DNA of 64,000 nucleotides from Okapia johnstoni (taxonomy: Eukaryota; Chordata; Mammalia; Artiodactyla; Giraffidae): contig CM044320.1 in assembly GCA_024291935.2 (NCBI GenBank), positions 27,930,001 to 27,994,000 of the forward strand. Reading direction: 5' to 3'. Positions 1 to 11,894 of this stretch are shown here, piece by piece. The translations under genes and the position numbers were made by a program. Below the pieces are notes generated by a model, which searched no databases, was not told the origin of the DNA, and saw only the letters and a list, made by a program, of their open reading frames with translations. The first letter of the stretch is position 1. Each line of letters starts with the position of its first letter.

Positions 1-27
1 CCTTTCGTATTTGTTCAATGTCACCAG

Positions 28-193
28 TCATCAGGTGGAAAAGCGGAAGTGCGGCGCTGCCACTTGTGCGACTCAACGCCTGGTAAATTTTTTAGCTCCA
101 TCCAGCAACAAACTTGGCACCATTTTCTCACCTACGAAGGTGGGATCCCATACATATGGTAAGAGGAAAAAAGCTGAGATCTTAAGGAGATAA
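28..193 (+). CDS. IAPP: IAPP (amylin) terminal coding exon, partial gene
   Basis: This is the last coding exon of islet amyloid polypeptide, the hormone co-secreted with insulin from beta cells. The acceptor AG is at 26-27 and splits a Ser codon (AG|T). The frame then reads SHQVEKR, a dibasic cleavage site, followed by a 37-residue peptide (47-157) that starts KCGAATC and ends VGSHTY. Cys2 (50-52) and Cys7 (65-67) of the N-terminal disulphide loop are present. Gly-Lys-Arg (158-166) follows and gives C-terminal amidation and dibasic processing. The signal peptide and most of the N-terminal flanking peptide lie on exons left of the window. The frame stops early, at TAA 191-193; the position matching the human stop is TAG at 215-217. 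Identity is secure from the peptide pattern and from lying upstream of PYROXD1 on the same strand. Confidence 0.93.
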
Positions 194-800
194 CCATTGA
201 GTTACTTACCCATTTAGAGTCAGTGCACCTCTACAGCTCTTACTGCTTTAATGTATTATATAACTACCCCAGTGATTCCCTTTGTTATTTAACAGTACCT
301 CTTCCATTACTAGAGTGAATATATGAATCTCTGCATCCAATGTTTGTTGCTAATGCATATAAAATGCCATGTTAAGAATTGCTTAACTTAATACTGATTA
401 AGATCCCATAATAAAAAGGCAGTGTCTTTAAAAATGAAATATTCTTGCTGTAGTGTTTATTTTTAAAATACTTTTTAAAAGCTGTTTCTTTCGCCTGTAT
501 CTTTAGGACCCGAGTTTGCGAAAAGAGGAGAAAATGGTTGTTGGAAACATGATAAATTGTAGACAGCTAAAAATAAAGTTATGATTATAAACATTAGAAA
601 ACTAGCAATTGTAAGTAACCTTGTTAAGCAATCCTTTTTTGCATTAGGTTCCTGAAATGAGATAAAATGCTGTTTAAAAAAATAAAAGCCTGCTCATGAC
701 TCAGTCAAAATATTTCTTTAATTCTGTTTTTTGTTGCATTTGCTGGTATGAAGCATTTACTTACAAAATAAATTAAAGCCTTCTCCTGACTCAGTCAAAA
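194..800 (+). other. IAPP: IAPP 3' untranslated region with alternative poly(A) signals
   Basis: Sequence downstream of the IAPP stop is AT-rich and non-coding. AATAAA hexamers lie at 410-415, 572-577, 681-686 and 767-772, so several 3' ends are possible. Human IAPP mRNA also has a long 3' UTR. The right limit is not visible from sequence; the last two hexamers sit inside a tandem duplication. Confidence 0.55.
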
Positions 801-860
801 TACTTTTTTTTAATTCTGCTTTTTGTTGTACTTGCTGGTACTAAGAGGTTACTTCAAAAT
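678..860. repeat. Tandem duplication, unit about 90 bp, two copies
   Basis: Two diverged copies lie side by side. The shared word tcagtcaaaa occurs at 701 and 791, and tgctggta at 741 and 833, an offset of 90-92 bp. Both copies carry an AATAAA followed by a T-rich tract. The copies differ at many bases, so the duplication is not recent. Confidence 0.8.
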
Positions 861-871
861 TTAAAAAGGAA

Positions 872-1130
872 TGTCTCTGTACACACTGCTATGTTTAAAA
901 TGGATAACTAACAAGAACCTACTGTATAACACACGGAACTCTGCTCAATATTATGAGGTAGCCTGGATGGGAGGGGAGTTTGGAGGAGAATGGATACATA
1001 TATGTGCATGGCTGAGTCCCTTTGGTGTTCACCTGAAACTATCACAACATTGTTAATTGGCTATACCCCAAAACAAAATTAGAAGTTTAAAAATAAATAA
1101 ATAAGACAAAAACAAAAAAAAAAGAAACAA
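872..1130 (+). mobile_element. L1 LINE 3' end
   Basis: The sequence follows the 3' untranslated end of artiodactyl L1 elements: the 'acacggaactctgctcaata' segment, a 'cacctgaaactatcacaaca' segment and an A-rich tail from about 1085. It is 5'-truncated, as most L1 copies are. It contributes no usable reading frame. Confidence 0.75.
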
Positions 1131-1866
1131 TGTCCCTGAGAGTTTTATTGTCTGCTATTATCAGTGAGCTTATATTAAATGTATATGCCCTTTATTCTGT
1201 TTAAGGGGCTTTCAGCAAATCTTAGTCACATTTTTATACAGAGTACTGCAAAATCAATATGTGTTCCTATTAATTCTGTCTTCATTTAAAAGACTATAGA
1301 CTTCTGGAAATTATGTACTGTATAGCAACTTATTTTCTTTGTTTAATTAATTGGACTTTTCTGGCAGAAGTTCCACGTGTGTGATGGCACCTCCTTTTTT
1401 TTGAAGGAACCTGCTGTACTAGAAATGAAATGAAATATTTTGCTCTAAGTCAGATTTCTACAGGGTATCTGCTTTTCCCTGACTGTGAGTTCCATAATTT
1501 TGAAAGTATCATTAACTCATATCAATGGCTATTATGCTGTATTGTGCATTGCTCAGGGCTCAGCTTTTATTTTAAAAAACTAAAAAAAAAGAAGCATTTC
1601 AATCTAAGTGAGAATCCAGCTCATTGACTTAATTGTTATATTAAAATTGCTCCTCATAAAATTTACCTTAGATTATCATCTTTAGAGTTTGTTATTGTTG
1701 GTTTGTTGGTTGGTTTTTTCTTGGAGGGGAGGGTATAGAGAAAAGAGATGTTAGTTATAGTGATTTTATGTCATGAATTGCATACTGAAATAAATGAGTG
1801 ATTAAATTCTATTTGTGATATTCAACTATTAGCCCCCTTTCAAAGTGGATATAAGCTCAACATTTT
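1131..1866. other. Intergenic, nothing recognised
   Basis: AT-rich sequence without a supportable gene, RNA or repeat family. Short open frames here have no codon bias or motif. Confidence 0.5.
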
Positions 1867-1957
1867 GAGAATCCCATGGACAGAGGAGCTTGGCAGGCTA
1901 TGGTCCATAGGGTCTCCAAGAGTTGGACACCACCGAAGCAACTTAGCACACATTCAA
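1867..1957 (+). mobile_element. Bov-tA-type SINE, 3' fragment
   Basis: Only the Bov-A body end is present: the 'gagaatcccatggacagagg' segment through the 'gttggacacc' stretch. The tRNA-derived head is missing. Confidence 0.8.
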
Positions 1958-2807
1958 GGTACAAATAAATTAATCTCTTAAATTTACTCAGTTAAAAATT
2001 TTCCCGTAATAGTCTGCATTAAATAACAGCATTGCATCTCACATCTATATCAAATCCCCAATCTATTTTTCAAGAGTTAATGACATTTTAATGAGCTCAT
2101 ATAATATTCAAGGATATTGTATATAGCAGTACACAATTCCCAGGTATAAGACAAGAAAAGTTAATGTATAGTAACCCAGCAACTTCTGGTGCTAAGGAGT
2201 AGAATAGAGTTAAGGTTACTATGTCACTTACTCCAACCAGGAGACTTTTGAGAAGGAAAGAGTTCATTACATTGATACAATACATATAAATAGTTGATGT
2301 TATTCTAAAGTTTACTCATTATATTTATTAACAAAGTGAAACATCTGAACACATTCAGCATCCTTTCCCTCGTTGGTATTCATAGACCAATAGAAATCTA
2401 AATATATAAAGGTTGGGAATGCCTTATGCCATGAAACGTAACAAATACTTGCCCTGGCCTCTCGTAATTACCCTGTGGATAATAATTATTTTTTCTTTAT
2501 TGATGTAACTGGTGATATCAACAGTAAATATTGGTGACTAAGCTATTCCAACTCTTCTTATTGTGCCTGTGGTACATGAAATCATAGGTGCTATTGAGTA
2601 GCCTTCCAAATACCTATGTACATGCTACAAATTAAATTTTATTGAAGATTTAGAAATACAAATGATCCTATGTTCCCTGTTGCAATACTGACCCAGAACA
2701 AAGAATTTATTTATTAATATAGCATCTAAAACTTCCAGAAATTCTCTTGAGCATTGTGAGAGAACATTCTGCAATAAGCCTCTTATTCCTCTGAAGACTG
2801 AATCTCA
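1958..2807. other. Intergenic, nothing recognised
   Basis: AT-rich unique-looking sequence. I see no exon, RNA gene or named repeat. Confidence 0.5.
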
Positions 2808-3125
2808 TTGTTGTTCAGTCACTAAGTCGTGTCCAACTCTTAGAGACCCCATGGACTATAGCATACTAAGCTCCTCTGTCCTCCACTACCTCCTGAAGTT
2901 TGCTGAAATTCATGTCCATTGAGTCAGTGATGCTATCTAACCATCTCATCCTCTGCCACCCCCTTCTCCTCCTGCCCTCAATATTTCCCAGCATCGGGGT
3001 CTTTCTTTTCCAATGAGTTGGTTCTTTGCATCAGGTAGCCAAAGTATTGGAGCTTTAGCTCCAGAAGCAGTCCTTCCAATGAATATTCAGGGTTGATTTC
3101 CTTCAGGACTGACTGGTTTGGTCAA
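2808..3125 (-). mobile_element. BovB (RTE) LINE 3' fragment
   Basis: Reverse-strand match to the BovB 3' region: 'gttcagtcactaagtcgtgt' at the left, the 'catctcatcctctgcca' stretch, and the 'gccaaagtattggagcttt' stretch. Similar copies with clearer boundaries lie at 8,080, 28,731 and 42,763. Confidence 0.85.
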
Positions 3126-3394
3126 ACCTGTCAATCTTGAATATCATTACCTGGTAATATTATGCTGAAATGAAAGAATACCTTTTAGTTAAAAGTAGAA
3201 ATGCCTGTGAGTCTAAAGCTCCTTTGGCTGAGTGCAGGGAGAGCTTTTCATATAAAGTAGGAGAAAGTATTCTTTTTCTACCCATTATCCTCCCTTTTAC
3301 ACACACACAACCCACAGGGATGGAAAAATCCATCTTCCTTACACTCACTGCATGTGTAATATATACTGTTAGTGCTCACCAACATCCTCTTCTT

Positions 3395-3655
3395 CCTGAG
3401 CATACAAGGGTGTGTAGTTCTCACCCCCCTCATATTCAGGTGGTGCCATGAGGCTCATTCTGGCCAATGAAATATTAGCAGAAATGATGTGCGTCACATC
3501 TAGGCTGACACAATATGTTAAAAAATCTGATGAGGTGTCCCTCTATCTGGTACTCTGAGTGGCTTCACGGAGAAAAACATTCCCTCTCATAAGTCTTGGA
3601 CATGGAGTGCAACCAAGAAATAAACTTCTGTGACATTATCTACAGCCTACCAAAA
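3395..3655 (+). mobile_element. Possible old LTR remnant (MLT1/MaLR-like)
   Basis: The segment contains 'ctggccaatgaaatatt', 'agcagaaatgatgtg' and 'aagaaataaacttctgtg' in the order found in old mammalian MaLR-type LTRs. It is heavily diverged. No retroviral coding sequence is present. The family call is tentative. Confidence 0.4.
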
Positions 3656-6062
3656 CATACACACAATAACCAAAATCAATCAGTTAGGTAACCTTCATGA
3701 TACCTAACTACCCTGTTAATACTTCTCTCCTGACTTTATGATATCTAATAGTAGCAGAACCATTCTTCCACTATAATTCAGCCTTGAATCTTAAAATTAT
3801 CACCAAGTGCTCTAATTCCTCGTCCCACACATTCAAACTAGTCATCAAGACACAGGTACTCTAAAGTACCTTCCTGCTGCTAAGATATGTTTCTCTTTTC
3901 TTCTCCCAGTGCCTGTAATATAGCTCCTGTCCTCCTTACTGCAAGCCAGGACTCCTGCAGAGGCTGCCAAAATAGTTCTCCAACCTCCAGTATTTACTGC
4001 TATTCTATACATTGATACAGAACAAGTTCCACATGCACATTTCTTACTGCATCAACCTTTCTACACAAAATTTTTCAAAGCCTTGTTATTATCTGCAAAA
4101 ATACATCAATTCCTTTTGCCTGACATTTAAGTCCTTTCGTAAAGTAACCCCTAGCCTCTTTTCCAGCTTCTCCCCACCTCATTTCATTTCCTATTCATAT
4201 GCTCTACCAAATTCTCTGCTTGTTTTAGTTGTTTCTCTTTAACTGCTATCATCACATTTCCTCTTATTTCCCAGGCTCTGGCTCATTCCTCCATTCCCTC
4301 CAAACTGTACAACTATCCCATGATGCAGCCTTTTGAAGTCCTTCAGTGACGAGGTCAAGAATCTTTCATCATTGTCCTACTGAATATGATTTCCCCACTC
4401 ACTGAGCTCTCTTCAAACTGTGAATATTCAAAAGAAGTTTGATGTTAGAGTATTATATTATTACTATTTTATTTTAGTAAAATATTGTATTATAATTATA
4501 TTATTGCTGTATTATTTGTGTGAATGATGCAGTACTCTTCAATACTGCTAGGTTCCTAAAGACAAGAGACTGGAACTTAGTCATTTTCCATTCCACAAAT
4601 TACTTCACAATCAAGAAGTTAAGCCTATCTACATAATCTGGAGAAATTTAGACTACTTGAGCACTTTTCATATTCTGTTCTTGATATGGTGCTGGCATAC
4701 AGCTAAACAACTCATCTTCTGAAAATAACTTGATTTTTACCACCAGCATCTTTTGGTTGACAACAAATCAAGCAACTGTGCTTTCTAAACATATCATAAA
4801 GATTATGGAAGAACACAACATTATATCCCAGTGGTGTTTTACCATGTAACTAAAAGTAATTGATAAATTGCTGTGAAATGTATCTTCATTAACCGGGTTT
4901 CTTGATTTGAAATACTAAACCATTTATGAAATGAATACCATCTCCAAATAAACTAAATATTGTACTATACAATATTTAAATTCTATAGCATAATTATCAA
5001 AATAAAGATTCTAAATTTTCATAATAAGTAAGATTAAGTAAATTCCATAAATAAAAGGTTTTCTGGGGGAATGAGATAAGAGCAAATGGTCATGTTTCTC
5101 ACTTTATTGGAAGAACAGTGCTCTTGCATTTGAAAAATAATGTATGCTAGCATATTCCTTCTCCTTGACTGATTTACAATATAAGTTTAATTCATGAGCA
5201 AATTTTATAAACAAAATTCAAATCTTTGCCTATTACAAAACTTTGAAAATTAATTTTTGATCTTTTTTGTGAAGACATAGTGATATACATTGGTAGTCAT
5301 CTACATGCTGCTCTTTAATCTATACATTTTGAGAAAGTTTCTGCTTTGAAACATCTATTAATAAAGCACAATGAGATATCAAAAAACACAGTGAGTCATA
5401 GCTCTGTGAAATTTCCAACAGGAGAAATATGTATTTCAGAACACACCGGAAATTCATTTGTTATACTCAAACATGCCTTAATAAATAAACTTAAGAGTTC
5501 TGGTCAAACAAGAGAGAAATGGATGAAGCAGTCATGATAAGTATATTTATCAACTTAGAAGCCAAACAGAAGCTTAGAGTTTACATATTGACAGCCAAAT
5601 GTTTTTCTGTGAAACAACTTGTGAATGAGTTAAAATAGCTTTATCATTTGGCTTGCAATTAACATCCTTAAAGTTACAAAGGTTGTCACACTTTATATTA
5701 TCTGGAATTAGGACAACTCTCAATAATTTCTTAGAAAATTAAATTATGCTATGACAGTTATTCACAAAGCAACTAATATTAATAGTTTTCTTTTTATACT
5801 TAGGGAGAAATCCTTTATTATACAGTGGCTTTTTTCTGCTGAAGAAATCACTGAGTAACAAGATTCAGTGGAAAATTTCATTGTGCGTTTAAGGTCTGTT
5901 CTATTTCTGGGCATCTTCTAATGGCTTGAAATACAACTTTGCTGAGATGAAGTAAGCAATGGTAGCTTCTTCAAAAATTGCAGTCAAATTCTTCACCTCT
6001 TCTTTATTGTATAAGAGGTGTCAATAGCACTCCTGATCATTTCAAACCCGCTATTTCTTCAT
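3656..6062. other. Intergenic, nothing recognised
   Basis: About 2.4 kb of AT-rich sequence. No repeat family or exon could be named, and the short open frames show no known protein similarity. Confidence 0.45.
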
Positions 6063-6278
6063 GGGGCTTCCCTAATGGCTCAGATGGTAAAGAATCTGCC
6101 TGCAATGCAGGAGACCCAGGTTCGATCCCTTTGTTGGAAAGAGCCCCTGGAGAAGAAAATGGCTACCCACTCCAGCGTTCTTGCCTGGAGAATTCCATGG
6201 ACAGAGCAAGCTGGCAGGCTACGTTCTTGTGATCTCAAAGAGTCAGACATGACTGAGCAATTAACACTTTCACTTTTA
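6063..6278 (+). mobile_element. Bov-tA SINE, full length
   Basis: The tRNA-derived head ('ggcttccctaatggctcaga' with the B-box-like 'ggttcgatccc') is joined to the Bov-A body and ends in 'cactttcactttt'. The translations across it are SINE frames, not genes. Confidence 0.92.
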
Positions 6279-6682
6279 TTTATTCATAATGACAGTGTAG
6301 AAATGCTTATGAAGTGGGGGTAGGGGGGGAAGAACAACAGTATGAACCAGAGATTTGAGTTTTGATGAATCATTATTGATCCAAAGTCTTTTATATGTCC
6401 TAGAAAAGATAATATATTTCTCCTGGGACGGGGTAGAAAATCTTTCTCTTTCTCAGAGGAGGGAAACACCATTTTGCTGTTAGTTACCATGCTTCGGAAG
6501 ATGAGAGATTTGTGTTTGTTCTACAGCAAAGCGGCTTGGAGGAACCAAGCTACAGCCAATAAGGGTGTATCCTAAATGTGTATGTAGCCTGGAGCCACAT
6601 AGGCTTGGGTGACTACAATCAAGTTACTCTGGACTTCTGCCTTCTCTTGTGTGACATGAACAGAATAATAACTCAGAGATTG

Positions 6683-6892
6683 ACTGCTGCTGCTGCTTTA
6701 GTCACTCAGTCATGTCCGACTCTTTGAGACCCCATGGAATATAGCCCACCAGGCTCCTCTGTCCATGGGGATTCTCCAGACAAGAATACTGGAGTGGGTT
6801 GCCATGCCCTCCAGGGGATCTTCCCAACCCAGGGATAGAACCCAGGTCTCCCACATTGCAGGCTGATTCTTTACTGTCTGAGCCACCAAAGA
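6683..6892 (-). mobile_element. Bov-tA SINE
   Basis: Reverse-strand copy starting with a short CTG run and 'tcactcagtcatgtccgact' and ending with the complement of the tRNA-like head ('ctgagccacc'). Confidence 0.92.
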
Positions 6893-7387
6893 GATGGGCA
6901 GTGAGGAAGAAATGAGATTTTAACAGTGATGAGAATAGCTAAGAATTTGGCTGCAAATTCGCCTTACAATAAATGCTGGTTCCCCCTTTCCCCTTGTAGA
7001 GGAAGGTCCCTCTTTCTTCCTGTGATGTGTTTCCTACAAGGGCCACGTTGCCACAGAACATGGCATTGGATCACACTATGGAAGAGGGTGGTACCTGCTC
7101 ACTGCAGAGCTCAGGAAGATGTTTGAGGGAGCAGTTAATATATTCTTTTAATAATAGAGATTATACCCTACCTTTGAATTTTTGTTTCTATTTTTCTATC
7201 TCAGCTTGTACTTGGCAGGGTTTTAATGGTACCCATTAATTTCTGAGCCCCAGTGCCTTTCCATTTAGAGCTTCATTTATGGTAGTATTACTATGTGCCA
7301 AATGCTGTTTTTAAACTCATTCGAATTTATATGCATTTACTTCTCATAAACCCTGTGAAGTGAAGTTATTTCCAATTATAAAATAAG

Positions 7388-7633
7388 CTGTGATGATGTA
7401 ATGAACTTCACAGTGACTAAATAATAATATATTGTACATTTGAAAGTTGATAAGAGGGTAGACTTTAAAAGTTCTCATCACGAGAAAATAATGCGTAACC
7501 ATGTTTGGTGATGGATGTCAACTAGACTGATGGTGGTCGTCTTTATCAACATACGCATGAATCAAATCATTACATTGTGAAAACCTGAAACCAATTTAAT
7601 GTTATATGCCAATGATAGTTCAATAAAAATACT
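7388..7633 (+). mobile_element. L1 LINE 3' end (older subfamily)
   Basis: The order of segments ('ggtgatggatgtcaactaga', 'gtgaaaacctgaaaccaat', 'ttatatgccaatgatagttc', then 'aataaaaa') matches the 3' ends of L1M-type elements. 5'-truncated and diverged. Confidence 0.65.
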
Positions 7634-7639
7634 GTTATT

Positions 7640-7722
7640 ATCACTATCTTACAGATGAAGAAACTGAGGCTGTCTGACCTTGGGTAAATCATTTCGCCTT
7701 CTTATGCCTCAGTTTATACCAA
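7640..7722. mobile_element. MIR-like SINE fragment
   Basis: The phrase 'cagatgaagaaactgaggct' followed by 'ccttgggtaaatcatttcgc' is the typical MIR core region. Short and old. Confidence 0.5.
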
Positions 7723-8079
7723 ATACAAACCAAGTCAATGATAGAGCCAAGATATTAACCCAATTATTCATCATTCCATATGTTTGCTTAGTACATCTTA
7801 TGTGTCAGACACTCTTTAAACTTTTATGGATGCCTCAGTAAATCAGACTGACAAAATCCCCCGTCCTCATGGAATTTGCTTTCTAATTTTGGGGGGTGAT
7901 AGTGTGTACCAAAGTATACTCTTAGTCACTATGCTATAAGACTTCCCCCAATCACAAGGATTTGTAAAAATCTCTCATCTTCCTTTCACAGCACTTGGAG
8001 GAAAGTGAGAAATCAGGACAGAATTAGGAGGGGAAAAAAGTCGTTGTTTTCTAAGTACCATCTACATGCACTTTATATA

Positions 8080-8362
8080 TCAGTTCAGTTCAGTCACTCA
8101 GTCGTGTCCGAATCTTTGTGACCCCATGAACCGCGGCACACCAGGCCTCCCTGTCCATCACCAACTCCTGGAGTCCACTCAAACCCATGTCCACTGAGTC
8201 GGTGATGCCATCCAACAATCTCATCCTCTGTCATCCCCTTCTTCTCCTGCCCTTAATCTTTCCCAGCATCAGAGTCTTTTCAAATGAGTCAGCTCTTCGC
8301 ATCAGGTGACCAAAGTATTGAAGTTTCAGCTTCAACATCAGCCCTACCAATGAACACCCAGG
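8080..8362 (-). mobile_element. BovB-derived 3' fragment with target-site duplication
   Basis: Reverse-strand BovB 3' sequence beginning 'cagttcagttcagtcactca'. It is flanked by a 9-bp direct repeat, actttatat, at 8,070-8,078 and 8,363-8,371, which marks one retrotransposition event. Confidence 0.88.
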
Positions 8363-8371
8363 ACTTTATAT

Positions 8372-9620
8372 GTATTCTATTGTTAATCCTCATAAAACTC
8401 CATCCAGCAAGTATTGTTACACTATTAACTGATATAAACTAAGGAATAAAATACAGGCTGATATAAAAATTTCATTCTGAATATAAGAATAAGAATAGAT
8501 AAGAATGACAAGGATTTCTTTGCCTTCTCATAACAAGACACATCTGTCAAAATAAAGGACAGTAGCTATAAAAGAAAATGAGCTGATTTGTGCAAGATCA
8601 TACAGTTAATAACAGTCATTCTAAGACTGGGACCAAGGTTTATCAGACTCCGAAGCCCGGGCAAGTTTGCCACATCATATGCAAACAGAAATCTTTTTTT
8701 CTTACTTCTACTGTAGCTTATTTTTTGTAGAGCCCTACCAAATCAGTTTGTCTTAAAACTGCACATGTAAATTTCTGATATCACACAATGATGAAGCTGA
8801 TAGAGTATGACATCTTATAACCTATTTGTAAAACAAGAATAATTGTAGGGTTGTATTAAAGATTAGGAAAGAAATACACGAAGTGTGTGGCATGTCTCTG
8901 GTGTTCAGTCAGTGGTAACTATTCTGGCCATGATAACTCTACACAAACAAAAACTGATATAATATTACATGGGCACTTTTGTTATTAATAGCAAACCAGA
9001 CCAGAGGATTTAAAAAGAGAGAGAAATGCAGGGAGCATAAAGGTGGGTAACGAAAGTGAGCACAAAACAGCGTGGGGAAATGTTCAAAGAAACAAAAAGA
9101 GAACTAGGATAATGACAATAATCTGTCCAAATCCTAAAGGGGATTTGTATCATTGGATACCTTTCCTGCTCCAATAACCAATGATGCAAAGGCATTTGTC
9201 CCACACCATCGCATCTAGAATTACAAAAACTTTGACAGGACTACACGAGATGCAGGTTCTGAAATCCCCCCTTTTTCTTCCCTGTGGGAACATTCCTTGT
9301 TATTTAGAACAACAGTTATGATCAGTAAGAAGTGACACACAAATCCTATAAAGGAAATCTCAGACAATGCAGAAACAGCACATCTGGCAGAGATTACCTG
9401 ACTTGTAAGTAGATTAGAAGAGTGAGAGCAAATTCTGAAATGTCTGAAAGGAATAGAATTTCAGCAACTGGCAATGTTACCTCCTACATAACAAATCATA
9501 TATTGATGAATTCAATACTTCTAAAATTGAAATCATGGATAGGCATTATAAGAAGGAAAATTAATTTTGTCAAAAAAATTGTAGACAAATTTTTAAAAAT
9601 CTTTCTTAAGCAACAAGAAT
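8372..9620. other. Intergenic, nothing recognised
   Basis: No coding exon or named repeat was identified. The open frame at 9,010-9,204 (minus) has no recognisable feature. Confidence 0.45.
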
Positions 9621-9770
9621 TTACTGTATAGTACAGGGAACTGTATTCAGCATCTTATAATAACCTATAATGGAAAACTATCTTAAAAAACTACCAAAAT
9701 ACATATTTTCCATATACCTAAAACTAATGCAATATTGTAAATCAATCACACTTCAATTTAAAAAACTACC
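9621..9770 (+). mobile_element. L1 LINE 3' end fragment
   Basis: 'tttactgtatagtacaggga' and 'caatattgtaaatcaatcac' followed by an A-rich tract match the artiodactyl L1 3' end. Confidence 0.7.
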
Positions 9771-9785
9771 ATGACCCTTTTTTTA

Positions 9786-9916
9786 AAACAGTATCTTTAT
9801 TTTTTTGGCCGTGATTAAAGGCTTGTGGATCTTATTTCCCCAACCAGGGATCTAACCCAGGCCCTCTGCAGAGAAAGCATGGAGTCCTAACAACTGGACC
9901 ACCAGGGAATTCCTGT
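9786..9916 (-). mobile_element. CHR-type tRNA-derived SINE
   Basis: Reverse complement of a CHR SINE: T-rich end, 'caaccagggatctaaccca' B-box complement and 'ctggaccaccagggaattcc' head complement. Confidence 0.75.
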
Positions 9917-10110
9917 AACTGTCTTAGTTAAAACTTGGAGATTTTTACATTAGAAGAAAAAAATGTCTTCTTCATCTTCATGGGTATAATGCCCTGATTA
10001 TCCTATAAGTGTGTGAATATGAGGCTTATGTAAGTGAAATGATGGAATAGTGTCAGCTTACATGAAGGCTAGGAAGCTGTGGTTCCAATTATAACTGTGA
10101 TAATAGTAAA

Positions 10111-10319
10111 TTCTGTGTGTGTGTGTGTTAGTCTTTCAGTAGTGTCCGACTCTTTGTGACCCCATGGACTGTAGCCCGCCAGGCTCCTCTGTCCATGGAA
10201 TTCTTCAGGCAAGAATACTGGAGTGGGTTGCCATTCCCATCTCCAGGGGATCTTCCCCACCCAGGGATCACACCTGGGTCTCCTGGCAGATTCTTTACCA
10301 TCTGAGCCACCAGAAAAGC
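10111..10319 (-). mobile_element. Bov-tA SINE preceded by (GT)n
   Basis: Bov-tA on the minus strand. Its tail end carries a (GT)n run at about 10,113-10,129, a common place for microsatellites in these SINEs. The near-repeats agtaaattctg (left) and agtagattctg (right) may be the target-site duplication. Confidence 0.9.
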
Positions 10320-11405
10320 CAAAATAAAGTAGATTCTGGCTTGTGATAATTCAGTTTCTTTATTGAACACATACCTCCACTTTTGAAATATAAATTATCT
10401 GAATAAGAAGCAGGTCTCAAGAAGAACTCATGTCCCAAATTAACCTCCCAAACTTCCTGCAACTTGAAATTCATTCTTCTGCATTTCAAAAGCATTTTAG
10501 TTCAAGAGTCTCTTATTAAAAGACAAATCCCTCTTGACAGGGAAATCTTTATCACTATTACTAATAGCCTAGTTGAAGTCACATAACAGGACCTGAGAGC
10601 AAAGGCCTAGAAGAATGAAATACACTCCTGCAGACACAAAAAATGTTTAGGGAAGAAACAAGGAGAGCTATAAGGAAAAGAAAAAGAAGGAGCAAGGAGG
10701 AAAAAGACATAAAGGAGCCTTATTACCACTTGAAATATCTGTGTTCAGGCTTTGGGGCCTACATACATTTGCAACCATTTCCCTGCAAACAGCTATGCCT
10801 GAACAATATTGAAAGCACCGGTTGTACTCTGGTTATGAAAATCCTAAATGTTAACCTGGGCCAACAAGGTAGAAAAGGCTAGCAGAACAAGAGAAAAGAA
10901 CAAGACAATGGAAATCATTTGTTTCCCTGAACCTTCTTCAGACTTCCTCAGACAGTATTGCATCCTTAGGAATCCTCTGCTTCCAGAATCCCTCCTGCAG
11001 AAAGGACACTGGAAAATAAAAGAGGGTATGAAACAGAACCAAACCCTTTGAGTTCCAGGACAACTGGAGTTTTATTTGAAAGTCTCTGGAGCTTTATTTG
11101 AATTTGAGTTTAGGATTAATAACTGTCTGTACCAGGACAGATTGTCTAAATGTGTTCAAGTGTTATAATATTAAAAGTACAATTAAGCACTTAAAAAATT
11201 CCCAGTTGTGCTTTTGAAGCGTAAAAAATCAACAAGACGCTGAAAACTACTATGGTAAGACTACCGGTATAGTGAGAAGGGCAGGGTTTTTAAAATCAGG
11301 CTGACTGACCTTTGTTAAAATCCTAGTTCCTTTTCAAAACATTATATATATTTCTTAACTTCTTTTAGCCTCAATTGCCTTATTTATATATGAAAATACA
11401 TATAC

Positions 11406-11437
<32 letters not shown>

Positions 11438-11810
11438 CTTCTTGGCAGAGATATGAAGATAGATGATTCATGAAAAAGGCTCAGAATATAATTACATCTG
11501 TCTCGACCACCTTTAACAAATATTGCTTGTGATTATTATTCATGAAATTCTAGGATATGGCATTGACCAAAGCATGAGATATTAAAAAAACTTATACAAC
11601 TTCACTACTGCCACATGTGACCCCATTTTGATTCTAAGACTTCTGAGTAAAAAATAAGAAAAACCCAGGTCAAGGCTTTAGGAGAGTCTAATAGCTACAA
11701 CTGGGAAAATCAGCAAGTGTAGGATTAATCTTCTAGAGTGTATTCAAATACAGAAAAGACCCTTCTGTACTTAATCATTGTAAACACCATAATACAACAA
11801 TCTGATGCAT
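10320..11810. other. Intergenic, only a microsatellite recognised
   Basis: No exon recognised. A compound (TG)n/(TA)n tract lies at about 11,400-11,437. The open frame at 10,643-10,882 has a Lys/Arg/Glu-rich start but no known domain, splice context or repeat identity. Confidence 0.45.
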
Positions 11811-11894
11811 GCTTTCCCATGGACGGAGGAGCCTGGTGGGCTACAGTCCATGGGGCCACCGAAGAGTTGGACACAACTTAGCAACTAAACGACA
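11811..11894 (+). mobile_element. Bov-tA-type SINE, 3' fragment
   Basis: Only the end of the body is present: 'cccatggacggaggagcctg' through 'gttggacacaacttagcaac'. Confidence 0.8.

Noticed and set aside
6063..6278. tRNA-like A/B-box sequences in Bov-tA heads, here and in about 20 other copies
   Set aside because: These are SINE promoters derived from a tRNA, fused to the Bov-A body and without a foldable mature tRNA. No true tRNA gene was seen.
10643..10882. Lys/Arg/Glu-rich 79-codon frame
   Set aside because: Short, A-rich composition explains the residue bias. No splice sites, domain or repeat identity support a gene.
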